Of a DNA stretch of 64,000 nt, positions 1 to 11,618 are shown piece after piece. The notes beneath the pieces are model-generated. The model saw nothing but the letters and a program-made list of their open reading frames with translations. It was not told the DNA's origin and searched no databases. Source of the stretch: Rhodosorus marinus (lineage: Eukaryota; Rhodophyta; Stylonematophyceae; Stylonematales; Stylonemataceae); assembly GCA_029953675.1 (NCBI GenBank), contig JAMWBK010000008.1:1955001-2019000 (forward strand). Reading direction: 5' to 3'. Position 1 is the stretch's first letter. Each line of letters begins with the position of its first letter. A program made the translations under genes and the position numbers.

Positions 1-402
1 CACGCAGCGAGAGGTTCACCATCTGAAGGTCTTTTGTCCCGGTCATGGAGCTGACCACACGAGGGCGAACCCTAACATCGAACAAAACAGGTCTCTGCAC
101 CCACGGAATTTTAAAGTGCAAGCCCTGTAACCGAGATTGAAGACAATCGGAGCGGCTCCCGAGTCAGTCTCTCAAGGTGCTACCGCATCTCGTATCTTTC
201 AACTCATTCCATATTGAGGACGACTTACCTCTCCACGCACTTGCTCTTCAACACCAGTGAACCGATTGAAAACGACCGCTCTCTGTCCTCCATCAACGAC
301 ATACAGGCTGCTCTGGAGTACCCCAATTGCCGCTCCTGCCGCAATCGAGAACCTGGAGAGATTGAGCAAAGCCTTGGATAAACTATCCGCTCTCGAGCTC
401 AT
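1..402 (-). CDS. PHB2: Prohibitin, PHB2-like (5' end only)
   Basis: Prohibitins form ring complexes with PHB1 in the mitochondrial inner membrane, where they stabilise membrane proteins and regulate m-AAA proteolysis. Exon 1 (402 to 229, 58 codons) starts at the only upstream Met and has a short basic N-terminus and a hydrophobic anchor at about residues 19-32. The conserved [16 protein letters not shown] follows. A GTAAGT donor sits at 228-223 and a CAG acceptor at 127-125, giving a 104-bp phase-0 intron. Exon 2 (124 to 1) reads on with [20 protein letters not shown] and [11 protein letters not shown], both typical of the family. The GLHF and KDLQMVN wording favours PHB2 over PHB1. The rest of the SPFH domain and the coiled coil lie outside the window. 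The plus-strand open frame over this region is a shadow. Confidence 0.9.
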
Positions 403-1740
403 GGCTGTTTTTTGGTCCCTCTTCTCAGATCCTAGAAAATTCCAAGCCCAAGACCGTCAAATACAAGAAGTACCTCTAGTTCTTCCTCACCGATTACTAC
501 TCCACCCGTCTGCAAAGCACACCTTTCCGACAATCGCCATCCTCGCCACCACAAAGCTCCGCCTTTCAGCATCGCCAATACCAAAACATATTACTTAAAG
601 TACCACCTTCGAATATTTGGCAATAAGATAGAATAGTATTGGCTTTAATCAGTCCTGTATATGTATTTTATATTATATTTGATCAATATTAAGGATAGGC
701 TAGATTTTTAAAGAAATTATAGCATAATCTTGGTTAAAAGTCTACAGTTATCAGTAGAATATAAAAGTAAAAAAGAGTTTTTGGCCAGTGGGAAGGGCAA
801 GAACGCCATTCTATCCATCGCGTGTCGTTCTTGGGCCCCGCCGATGTTCCACTATTCATCATGAAAACGAAAGCAAAATCATTAGTGGGAACCCTCCAAC
901 GCAAAAGTATTATTAAAAACCCCAAGAAAATACCGCCTTTTGTCGTAAGGGAGGTTCTCAGACTACCAGCAAAGAAGGGTTTTATTCAATGATTATACCG
1001 TTTAAATCTGTAAAGTACAAGGTCGCTTTTTTGTTCGATACCTTTTAACCCCTCGGATTGCGAATCCACATCAAGGAGAAAGGTTGATTTTGTAAAACTT
1101 AAATGAGCTTATGAAGTATTGAAGCGGTCCCATGGCATACGCACTTTTTACGAACCGAATAAAACCTTATTTGGACTAGATATATAAGAAACTCCGGTTC
1201 AGACGATATAATGCAGAGCTTGTACTATCGGTGGCTGCTGTACTAAAACCCAAGGCGATGTAATCCAAGCTTAGTGGAAGCGGTTTGGATGCGTCTTGTC
1301 AGAAGTTGAGACTGTCATCCGAACGGGTTCCATTAATCTGGCAGAGATGTTCCTGCAGGCTCTGTCGGGTTCGCATCAGCCCCCGTTGCTGCTGATGAGG
1401 GTTTGCTCTGCTTGAACGCCCTGCCGCTCCTTTAAGCACAACCTTTACCTAGGGGGCCCGGACTGCTGAGGGGGTCTTCGGTAGTGGTCCATACCTGAAC
1501 TCTTTCCTGCATGTGAAGCTCCAGTCTCAGCACTGGCGTATAGCCCCCGTGATCCATCGACATATGCACAACGCGGGAGGGTCTTAGGTCGTTACTGTTT
1601 CGGGCTCTTCTCGGACAAAGAATCCAGTTGTCAAACGGAATTTCGAACTCACAAACTCCCGTCTCGCAACGTTCGAAACCGGCACGGTCAAAACACGATA
1701 GCGTCAAGGCTAGCGCCCGTAATCAGGCGGGCCATGCAGG
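403..1740. other. Intergenic, no gene seen
   Basis: This stretch lies upstream of the prohibitin gene. It is AT-rich at about 600-780. No open frame in it has recognisable protein character, and I see no repeat or RNA gene. Confidence 0.5.
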
Positions 1741-1747
1741 TCAGAGG

Positions 1748-1830
1748 GCGATAGCCAGCGAGAATCGAACCCACAACCTTTCGGTCTCGAAATATGGTTT
1801 GCCAAAGACCAGAGGACGGTCTTGGCTGAA
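1748..1830 (-). other. tRNA-like sequence with B box, probable tRNA pseudogene or tRNA-derived element
   Basis: On the minus strand this reads a perfect B-box/T-arm (GTGGGTTCGATTCTCGC: 5-bp stem with two wobbles, 7-nt loop). TGGCT follows, and an AGCCA about 70 nt upstream can pair with it as an acceptor stem. The centre can fold as GGTCT/AGACC or as a longer stem GCCAAGACC/GGTCTTTGGC, but no normal D-arm or 7-nt anticodon loop with U33 can be drawn. It could be a degenerate tRNA, an intron-containing or rearranged tRNA, or a SINE head. I do not assign an anticodon. Confidence 0.35.
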
Positions 1831-1988
1831 GACAGTTGAGGGTGGGCGGGTTGGGGGTGCAGTTGTGCTTGGGATGGGGGGAGTGATGGCTAGGGGATTG
1901 ACAAGAGTTGATGGAATTGTGTGCGAGTGTTGAAGAGGTATAGAATTTGTGATTCAGAAGAGCAAAGAAAGGATACATTTGTTTAAGG

Positions 1989-2725
1989 ATGGATGAGAAA
2001 GGTAAGAGCGGGATGGAGCGCAGAATAGAGGAATTGAAGCTGAGGTTGAACCAGGCTCGAAACTTGAACACGAAGGAGGTTGAGGCTGAGGTGAAGCGGT
2101 CTGGGATTGATGTCAAAGCGATATCAAAGAAAAAGCGTACGGAGGCTCGTCGGAAGGACAAGGCGGAGAGGAAGGCGTTGAAGGAATCTGGGGCTGTGTT
2201 TGTAGAGCGGAGGGTTTTGTCGGAGAGTGCTGGAGTGTTGGAGGAACGGGAAGAGCGGAAGGGAAAGAAGCGTGCCGCGCCTGAAGGGGAAGTCATATTT
2301 GGGGAGGATAACCTCCGACAAGCCTTCGAAAAGCGCTTGGAAAGCGTACCCGAGTACAGCGCACCAAAGGTCGTTACCAACGGAAGCAGTGACGACCTTG
2401 CGTATGGCCAAGCACCGTCCATTCCAACAGAAAACGTTGACAAAATGGTGCGTGAAGAAGTATTGATGATGCTGTACAGCTATGATTTGTACAACAAAAG
2501 CTAAGAAAAACTCATATCCCTATTGAACAACAGGTCCAGGAGCTGGAGGCAACAACACAAAGGAGGGAGAAGTTCAGTCGGAGACGTGCGTTCCTCGAGG
2601 ACGAAATTGATGTCGATTTCATCAACGAGAGAAACCGCAAATTCAACAACAAAATCTCTCGAGCATTTGACAAATACACCGCAGACGTCAAACAAAGCCT
2701 GGAGCGTGGAACCTCTCTACCATGA
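1989..2725 (+). CDS. SYF2: Pre-mRNA-splicing factor SYF2
   Basis: SYF2 is a subunit of the Prp19/NineTeen-associated spliceosome and contacts the catalytic U2/U6 RNA core. Exon 1 (1989-2447, 153 codons) is highly charged and coiled. It ends in the family motif TENVDKM. A GTGCGT donor (2448) and ACAACAG acceptor (to 2533) remove an 86-bp intron. Exon 2 (2534-2725) supplies the diagnostic C-terminus: EKFSRRRAFLEDEIDVDFIN, then ERNRKFNNK, KYTADVKQSLERGT and a stop. The spliced protein is about 216 residues; human SYF2 has 243. Without splicing the first frame runs into an intronic stop at 2504, so the intron is well supported. The gene is tail-to-tail with the Snf2-type gene, about 370 bp apart. 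Confidence 0.92.
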
Positions 2726-3099
2726 GCAGACCCTCCGAGGCTTGCCAACTTCCTCCCCGGAAGAAGTCGCTGGCACCTGGACACGACCCACCTCTTCTTG
2801 TGTACATACATGTATCTTCGCTTTTTTTTTTATTTGTTCGTCTTTATACAACGCGGCGTAGAGAAGACTTGCGGAATACTGGTCTTCTTTTCGGCTTTTC
2901 TTTCCCCCTATAGGTTTGTGCTAATAATAAAATTTCCACGGGTTAGTTAAGTTTAGTATAGTCTTTCTCATCGGGTCTTTCCAGATGAATTGGCTTCTGC
3001 AGTCGTGATCAACAAATGCTTTCCCTCTCATTGATCTGGATGCCAGGTTACTTCAAGGTTCTGCTCGCGTCGCGAAACAGCCCGTTGTATCGTTCCTGG
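2726..3099. other. Convergent intergenic spacer
   Basis: This spacer lies between the 3' ends of SYF2 (plus) and the Snf2-type ATPase gene (minus). It holds a T-run at 2821-2830 and an AATAATAAAA stretch near 2921, possibly a plus-strand polyadenylation signal for SYF2. No coding potential is seen. Confidence 0.45.
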
Positions 3100-6000
3100 T
3101 CACTGATTGTAGTCCGCTTGCGACGTCTTGCAATCGAGCCTGGCACTCCTTTGTGCACGGCTCTGTCGTTGCCGTTGAGTGGCTCCGACGTCTGTCGAAT
3201 CCGATTTTTTCCCTGCACCAAGCAGGGATGACGAATTCACCCCGGCAGATGTGCGTCCTGATCGCACATCCCTGACCTTGAGCTGCGACGATTCTTCCTC
3301 TTCTCCCGCGGGGTTCACTTCAACTTCCCCGCCTTCCGTTGGCTCAGCTGGAGGGTCTTTTGCGCTCCTTCCCTGTTCCACTCCCAGTTCTTTCCCCGGA
3401 GAATCTGTGGTGTTCTCATCCAACACGGCGAAGCGGGCGGAAGACAGCTCGGATTCTGGATCGACCACGGTCAAGTCCTCTGGGTCTTGCTTGTTATAAA
3501 TCAATGGGTCCTCTGAAACCCCAATAGCATTCGGGGTTCTGTCAGCAGGTTGTTCCTGGTGCTCTGACGTCACAGCTCCCAATGATTGACTGCGTATCGC
3601 CATGGCTCTGCGCTTCCTCGGGGTCGTCGAGCGATTTTTCACGGCAGGCTTGATATCGCTTTCTTGCGAGCTTGGTTTCCTTGGAAGGGGCATGTCAATC
3701 CGCTGATCACCTGCGACATACTGCTCCTGTTCGCGTGGCGAGAGTTCTACTGCAATGGCTTCGCCTGTACTGTTAAGCTGGTCTAGATCCGAGGGGGTCG
3801 GGAATCGACTAGAATCAACCTCCGCAGCGTCCGCATGCAGTGTGGCCGTTGCCCGCTCCCTTCTCGGCGGAGTACGTCCGTTCTCGATCCCCGTCCTAGT
3901 CCCTCCTAGCACGTCTGATTCGATCTGTAAATACTCCTGCGCGATGACAGCTTCACTATCCGATTTCTCAGCCAGCCCTCCAGATATTCTCATCTTGCGA
4001 CTTGTGACAGGATCAGCTCCGCTGCGGGTACTCCCTGTTCGTCTCGGATGTGTGTCCAAGTCGGATCGCTTGTCAGATTCCTTGGAAGCCACTTTCCCGT
4101 CTTTCGACTCTCCTATTAACCTCTGAGCCCCTCTCTCTTCTCTGTCAGTTCCACGGTCTTGTGTCTCCTCGCCTTTCGATTTTTGGATCTGCTTCGCGGA
4201 CGATCGCTCCGCGCCACGTTCCTCCTCATGGCCCGATACATTTTCCAATTCGCCAGCATGACTTCGTCTAGTGGGTCTGCTTCGGGGGGGTGCGCCTGCA
4301 TCTTCCAGCAAGCGTCTCTCTGCATCGCTTGGAGCAGCGACAGGTCGTACGGTATGGTTTTCACGTCCTTCTCTGTCGACCGATTCCGCGAAGACCGGCT
4401 TGTCAACTGCTGTAAGTCCAACAATCTCCGGCACCCCGGAAGTTGGCAGTTGGTCTTCGGACTTTTTGTTCTCTTGTCTCTCCGAGGTCTCGAATACAAT
4501 GTTCGGCTCCACAGTTTGATTCTTCGCCCTGCTTTGCCCTCGTGTTTCTTCAGAATTAGTAAGTTTTTCTTGCTTGTCAATGGGCGCATCTGGGTGGACC
4601 GGTTTGGTCGGCTCCTGCACAATCTGCTGGTTTTCCTCAAGGGCTTGCGTATCCTTCATGCCACCGGTTGATCGTTTTGGATTCGTCTTCTCGCCTGCTG
4701 ACTTTCTCGTCTTCACCACCACAGCATCCACTGTACCAGGCTTCTTCGCGTGCTTCGATCTCCTAGATCGACGGCCATTTCCGCTCTCCTTGCTTCGCTT
4801 CTTCGGTTGGGGCGTTTCTCTTGCTTCCAGAGCTTTATCGAGTTGGGTGGATTTCTTGGACTCGGTTTTGGGGTCGACGTCGATATCAACGCTAGTTCCT
4901 GATTCTATCACACCGGCTTCGATACTCCCTGCCGCTAGCTTGACTTCGGTATCCACATTCTCTGCTGATCGCTTGATCTCGATTTTTGGAGTCACGGCGT
5001 ATGACTTGAGCTCTGCTGTGGCCGCTGTTGCGGATTGCTCGACCTCCACTTTAGCGTCCTTCGTAGATTCCGCTTCTACCTCCGGTTCCAATTGGCGCGA
5101 AGATTCCGCTTCTACCTCCGGTTCCAATTGGCGCGAAGATTCCGCTTCTACCTCCGGTTCCAATTGGCGCGAAGATTCCGCTTCTACCTCCGGTTCCAAT
5201 TGGCGCGAAGATTCCCCTTCCGCAGTTTCTCGATCTGCAGCACTGTCCACGACTCGGACTTCGCCTTGCTTCCCTGAACTCTCCCCTTCACGTGGTTCTG
5301 ACATCACGGATGCTGTTTTCCCCGGTTCTCGCTTTTCAATTGATGGAGCTGGTTCTCCTGAAAGGCGTGGTTCTGTTGGCTTGGAATCACTTGCAAGAGT
5401 ACTACCTTGACTCAGTTCGTAGGTGAGTTCCGCATCTGCTTCCGCAGTGGTTCCCGCTGCACGCCTTTCAGGCTTTGCCCCAGCTTTTCTGCCGCGACAT
5501 TGACCGTTCTTCGCTCCCGTCTGTTCGACCTCCATTTCGTCGGTCTTTTCAACGGGAACCTGCTGACGCGACTCGGTGGTCTGTTGCTCCTTAGCACCAG
5601 CTTCCTTGCTTTCCTGAGAAGCGCCTTTAGTGATTTCCTTGCTGGTCGTGGCATCCTCTGGCACCTGAGTCGTCCGCACTGCTTGAACTGAAACTGAAGA
5701 TTGCCTCCCCACCAAGGACGGGGTCTCAGATTTCTCCACAGCTCGGCTTTTACTACCCCTCGGAGTTTTCTTCCGTTCTTTCTTTCGCGACTCTCCCTCG
5801 CTCAGTATGCGACGTTTTCGGGTTGGTTTAACCTTCTCCGCTGGGATTTGTGGAGTGGCGATCGGAGCCTTTCCTGATTCAAGCTCTTCTTCCTCCTCAA
5901 CGTACTCGGAAGAGGCGTTCGCCTTCATCACTGGTTTCTCATTCTTGTTGGATTCACCTGGAGGCTGATCTCGTGTTCTACGTGGCTCTGCACTTGCGGA

Positions 6001-9000
6001 GCTGCCAGCGGGAGTCAATCCTGAAGACGCTCCTGTTGGTTCAGAAGCAATCCTAGCTGGTGCGGGATCCGCCTCCGTCGCCGCAGGGACGGCTCGCGGA
6101 GTTGACTTTTCTGCACTTGCGCTGGTTTGCCTTAGTTCCTTGCCTGCACGACCCGCTTCCCCGTCGTTAGTTCGCTCCCTCTCCTTGGCTCTAGTTGAGC
6201 CCTTGGGCCTTCCCCGCCGTCCACTGGTCGCAGTTGGGGCTGATTTAATAGGTGTTGCCTGAGATCCTGGTGCTTCGTCACCCTGAGGGCCATTTATTGC
6301 TTCAACGGTCAACTTCTTCGATACCGCAGAAGGCTGAGCCGGTGTCTTTGCTTCCTCTTTCCTTTCTACTTGCTGATTAGCATCGTTCGTTTTCTCAGGA
6401 GTCTTTCTGGGCCTGCCCCGAGGCCTTCGTTGAATCTTCACTTCTTCTTCCTCGTAGTCTTCATCATCGTCCTTCTCAGATTCAGATGACTCAAGTTTAG
6501 GGATCGAACCTTGGTCGTTCTCACCCCGCGAAATCATATCAACGTCGCTGTCGAACGAAGTTCCGTCCATTCTTCGGCTAACCCTCGCTTCGAATTTTCT
6601 TTGCTTTGCCAACGCCGCTTCGTTCAAATCTTCTCCAGACTCCAAAAGGTTGGTGATTTCCAGTTCAGTAAGATTATCCGCGTAGCACACTTCCTTCCTC
6701 TTTCTCCGGCCTCGACCCATCTGCTCTTCCTTTTGGACTTCGACAGGTTTGTCCGGAGCCAATACCCAATCCGGAAGGTCATCTTTGGACAAGAGAAGGC
6801 GATCGCTTTCCCACTCCCCACCGGCTTCCTTTCTTGCTGCCTCCAAATCTTCAGCTTGCTTATCCATATCCATAAATGTTTCGAACTCCTCCTCTCCCCT
6901 GGCGATGAGCTTGTTCAGGAGCTCCTCCGTCGGAACGCCCTCCTCCTCTCTGTTGGACTCCTCAGCCTTGTGGTCCCGAAGCATGTTCTTAAGGAGCTCT
7001 CTTCTCTCAGCGTCCGAACTTTTGTTGTCAAACCTTCCGGCCTGAATGATGAGCTGGTCCTTGCGGAGTTTTTGGTTTGCTTGCTCAAGGATCTTCTCCT
7101 CAACCGTGTTCGCCGAGACCAGTCGAAAAACTCGCACTTCATTCTTCTGACCAATTCGCCAAACACGATCTTGCGCTTGTAGATCCATCTGCGGGTTCCA
7201 GTCGCTGTCCAAGAAAATTACAGTATCCGCCGTTTGCAAGTTCAAGCCCAATCCACCAGCGCGGGTGGAGAGAATGAACACTCTGAATTCGTCGGATGAA
7301 TTGAACATGTCCAACATGTCCGGTCGATCATCCGCTTTGGTCCTCCCATCTAATCGTAAGTACTTGACTTTCATATGTTCAAGCAGGGTGCCGAGGTAGT
7401 CGAGTGCTGTAGTCATTTGAGAAAAAATTAGACACTTGTGGTTGAACCGGAACAGCTTTGGCAAGACGCGAGACAAAAACTCGAACTTTCCGCTTGAGCG
7501 CACGAGAAACGAGCTTGGCAATGTCCAGACTTGATCGTCGTCGTAGAAGAGAAACGGATGGTTGCAGATTTTCTTCAGCTGCATGATCATATTGTTGAAC
7601 CTCTGAAACCCCGCTCCATCTCCAAGGGACACAGCAGCTTTGTTCTGTACCTGGCGATACAGGACCTTCTGCCATTCGGATTGCTGGCAACGAATGACGG
7701 TCTCAATTTTATCCGGAAGTTGTGACTCAACTTCCGACTTCAGACGCCGAAGGAGAAACGGTCTCAACACTTGATGTAACCGATTGATAATAAGAAGTTT
7801 TTCCTCTTCGTTCAGACCCTGAGTTTCCCCCGACCCACCAAGACTTTTCTCCTGTCACAATTCAATGGAATGAAAAACAGTTTGAGCAACTAGAACGGGC
7901 TTGCCCGCCAAAGGTCATTAATGGCTTGGTTACGCGCCTCTCCGCGCCAAGTTGGCCTTACCTGAAATGGGGCACTAAACCAGTGCTCAAAATTCTCGGC
8001 GGTCTGGAAGATTTCCGGCAGAAGAAAGTTCAGCAATGCCCACAGCTCCGTCAGGTTGTTCTGGAGGGGTGTTCCCGTCAACAGCAAACGATTATTCGAG
8101 CGATAATGCGTCGCAAGTATTTGGGCTAGCTTCCCGTCAGCGTTCTTCATCCGGTGCCCTTCATCGACAATGACGTGCCTCCACTTTGACTTTCCCAGAA
8201 CTTTCTTGTCGCGCACAACAAACTCGTATGTTGTCAACAACACATTGAGATCGTTGTTGCCCTTTAAGTATTTTAGTTGGAGCGCCTTCCGCGCGTTCGG
8301 GTCTCCTCGATAGACTACTTTTGTAGCGGAAGGTAGCCAGAGGTCCATCTCGCGTACCCAATTCCCCATTGTGGAGAGAGGCACGATGATCAGGAACGGC
8401 CCCTGCACGTCTTTAGATTCCATGAGGTAGGCAATGAGCGAAATGGTCTGTATCGTCTTCCCGAGTCCCATCTCATCTGCGAGGATTCCATTCAGCCGAT
8501 TGTTGAAGAGGGAAACCATCCACTTCAACCCCTCGAGCTGATAGTACTTCAGGGTGCCCCCTACAAGTATGGAAGGCTGCCTAACCTCCTCCTTGATTGT
8601 GTGAGTTATGGAGTAATACTCGTCACGTCGCCGTCGCATTGACTCATACAGGGTATTTCCCCCTTTTTCTTCCTCCTTCTCCTCGATTGCTACGTCCTCC
8701 TCGCCCTCTTTACTATCATCCGCGAGACGCTTCTGCATTTGCACTTGCGCACCTAACTGTTTCATGTACTCACCGGTCTGCTCCAGAAGATGCATAACGC
8801 GATCGCTCTTCGTCTCCTCAAGGAGTTTCATATACTCCTCCTCATTGTTCTCCTTGAGAGCCTTGAACCGGTCCTGCTCGAGTTTCTTCCGCTGTCTCTC
8901 TCGCTCCTTCTCCTTCTGAACGTGGTATTTCTCAGTATCCCTGCACAGCTTCAAGCGTGCCTGATTCCGGTTGTTTTGCCAATCACGGAAGTTGGCGACG

Positions 9001-11618
9001 TGCTCCATGAGAAGGCCCAGGCTACGCTTCCTTTCTTGTCTCTGTCGATCCTCCATATCCCTTCGCTGCTTCATGACTTGCCTCGCAACTCGATTGCGAT
9101 GAATAACTGAGCCGTGAATCGTGTCCTCGTGCTCTCGTCGTCGGGTGGGCATCGCTTTCCCTGACCTTCGGATTGGCGCTACTAGGCTTCTTAGCACGTC
9201 CCTAGTACTAGTTCGGACCTTGCGCTGTAGCTGTAAAAGCCGGATCTTCTTCATTTCTATCACGGCCCGACGTCTAATCTCTTCTGGAAGCTCCAAGGGA
9301 AGGTCGTGGAGTTCTACGAGGCGATTCCCCATCCGATCTATCATTTCCTTCTCACGCATCTCGAGCATAAGACGTGAAACTTGCTGCTTCGACTTTCGGT
9401 GTTTTACTGCCTGCTGAGCGTTTTGGCTCATGAGCTTTCGCCCATTGCCGATTTCATGATCAAAATGCCCGTTCCCTTTGTTCACTTGAGCGGACTTCTC
9501 GCTCTGATGTTCTGGAGACGTCTTCAGGGCCCTTTCCTTTTCCCTTGCCAGCTTTTGCATCGGAAGTCCGTTCTCTGTGTTTTGAATGTTTACCCGCACA
9601 GCACCTTGCCCCTGCCCGAGCGGTTCGGGGTTAACCTTTTTTTCATTCATTCTTTCAGAGCTAGTTAGGCCTTTAGAATTCGACGACGCGGAAAACTGCT
9701 CGACGGTAATGCCCGGCGTGTGAGCTGGTTCTGTCCTCTTCCGTTCCAAGTTAGAATTATGCAGCGTGACATTTCCCTTTGCCGGATCTGGGTCCAGCTC
9801 AACGCCCGCTACTGGTTGCATCAGTGCCTGTCGTCGGTTGAACAGCTCCTCTTTTTGCTCCATTAGCTGTCTGTTGAAGAGCTCTTCCTTTTGCTCCATA
9901 AGTTTCTGCAGTTGGAGCTCGAGTTCCGAAGAGCCATTCGCGGCTTTCCGATCCTTGCGATTGTCTTGTTCATTCGCAAGCGGATTCGCTGCGCCGCCAT
10001 CATTAGCTAAGGAAACTTGCGGCTTGAACGCCTCGCGGGAAGCCTTGTCGGCGACTAAGCCCTCCAGCAGTCCTTCCGCTGTCGCGTCCTGGGCATTCGA
10101 CTGAATCTGGTTCTGCCCCTGAATCAGCGCCTGGATCTGAGGCTGCAAGTTCGTGGCTACTTGAGGTTGAAGCGGAGTCTGGCTCTGTATCTGGGCGTGA
10201 AGTGCTGCTTGAAACTGGGCTTGCATCTGAGCCTGCATTCGCACTTGTTCTTGCATGTGCGCTTGCCTCTGGGACTCCATAGTATTCTGCAGGTGTGTGT
10301 TGACTTGGTCATTCTGCATCTGGGTCTGGCCCTGCGGTTCCTGCATCATGGGGTGCATCTGTCCGTGGAGTTGGGCCGGTCCTCCTTTCATGGCTCGCAT
10401 CTTTTGACTTTTCAGCATCTGTGGGTCGACTTGCCTTTGGAATTGTTGCTTCAGCATCTCTTGCTGTAACCGTTGCTGCATTAAATTCTGGGTTTCCGCC
10501 TGCTGCGTTTGTTGCTGCATATAGATTTGATTCGCCATCTGCACGGACAATTGCGCGTCCTGCTCGTTCATCGGTATTTTTTCAGGCTGGGTTTGTTGCG
10601 TTCGCATGAGCATTTGCATCTGCAGCTGCTTGTCGTCGAATTTCTCCATCGACTCCCTCTGACCTTGCCGTACACCTGACATGAGGAAAGCTTTGTCCTG
10701 ATTCGCGTACTGCCATGCGCTCTCTTTCGCAACGTCACTGCCCGCATTCGATCCGGACTCCACACCGAGCATCGGTCCTGACTGCATTAACGCGTCTTGA
10801 GCTGCCGCAAGCTCGCTTCCATAGGGGAAACCTTGTTCCGGTGCCATTCCGGCCCCTGGTGAGTTGTTCACCGATTGTACCATGTCGTTCATAGCTAGCT
10901 GTCTTGATAGTAGCAACGAAGGATCTTCCCGTTGTAGTTTTGTACGTGGGCTGCTCTTCCTCGCTGAACCTACAGCCATCTGATTGTTATGGCTGTTTGC
11001 CAGGTTAGTATTCACCCCCATCAGCGCTGCGTTTCCCTCAGTCGGATACAGGAGTTCGTCCTAATCAGGTGAAGTTACCAGGCACAGTGAAAAAAAGTTT
11101 AGCAAAGCGGAGCTCCAGATAGAAATAGTTTAGCAAAGCGGAGCTCAAGATAGAAATAGTTTCGTTTGGAACTCATGCGGCAACACCAAGAAACGTTGGC
11201 AGCTTACCGATGCCTGCCCACGTCCTTGATTATCCTGCGGGCGAAGTAAGCCTTCCACACCCGAATCACCATTAAATAAACTCGAACCCATTTGCGACTC
11301 ATCTACAACTCCCAAGTCAAGACCGTTTCCGAACTTCCAGTCGTTTTGGGTCATACTTGGCTCGCCCACAGGAGCCTTGCCACCTATGAGCTCGTCTACG
11401 GCCGCGTCCTTTCCCATTGCCAATGCGAAAGCACCGTCCATGCCCCCGGGCACTCCGTCTCTGTCGTGCGGCTGTCCTTGTAGAAACCTCGACCCCATAG
11501 AAGACTCTCCCAGAAGCTCAGCCATCTGCCCGGGCGGCTGAAGCTCCTGTTTCAACCTCCCCCGCCCATAGAATTCCTCCTCGAACGCTCTCGGGTCCAT
11601 GTTCCCTTCCAAACTCAA
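3100..11618 (-). CDS. Snf2/BRM-type SWI/SNF chromatin-remodelling ATPase without bromodomain
   Basis: Catalytic ATPase of a SWI/SNF-type complex, which slides or evicts nucleosomes in the nucleus. There are three exons: 11618-11208, 11060-7962 and 7851-3100 (donors GTAAGC and GTAAGG, both in frame), giving 2753 residues. The N-terminus is Gln/Met-rich (about 250-460). The HSA domain is at about 700-840, followed by a Lys/Glu-rich coiled post-HSA stretch. Lobe 1 has [10 protein letters not shown] (about 1000), the DEGH box (about 1101) and [10 protein letters not shown]. The splice into exon 3 joins SAPFQ to a linker ending [20 protein letters not shown], exactly as in BRM/BRG1. Lobe 2 ends [20 protein letters not shown] (about 1405), followed by a SnAC-like region with [17 protein letters not shown]. 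The remaining ~1300 residues are low-complexity, with RGRPRK and [10 protein letters not shown]-hooks and a 12-residue tandem repeat. No bromodomain is visible, as in plant SPLAYED-type proteins. Confidence 0.93.
5066..5209 (-). repeat. 36-bp minisatellite, 4 copies, inside the ATPase tail
   Basis: Four head-to-tail copies of a 36-bp unit, identical as far as I can read. They encode a 12-residue repeat ([12 protein letters not shown] permuted) at about residues 2052-2100. Because 36 is a multiple of three, copy-number change keeps the frame. Confidence 0.9.
11061..11207 (-). other. Intron 1 of the Snf2-type gene
   Basis: A 147-bp intron with a GTAAGC donor (11207-11202) and an acceptor ending TTAG (11061). 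It contains a near-duplicate stretch (TAGCAAAGCGGAGCTC, twice near 11098-11150). Skipping it joins QAS to DELLYPTEG in frame. Confidence 0.8.

Noticed and set aside
257-598. Plus-strand open frame over the prohibitin exon
   Set aside because: It is antisense to a conserved exon with proper splice sites and shows no family resemblance.
1628-1933. 101-codon open frame (NRTHNLSVSKYGLPKTRG...)
   Set aside because: It is a translation of the tRNA-like sequence. The reverse frame gives the familiar artefact peptide RDRKVVGSI.
4574-5410. 278-codon plus-strand frame with repeats
   Set aside because: It is antisense to the Snf2-type ATPase tail; the repeats are shared because the unit is a multiple of three.
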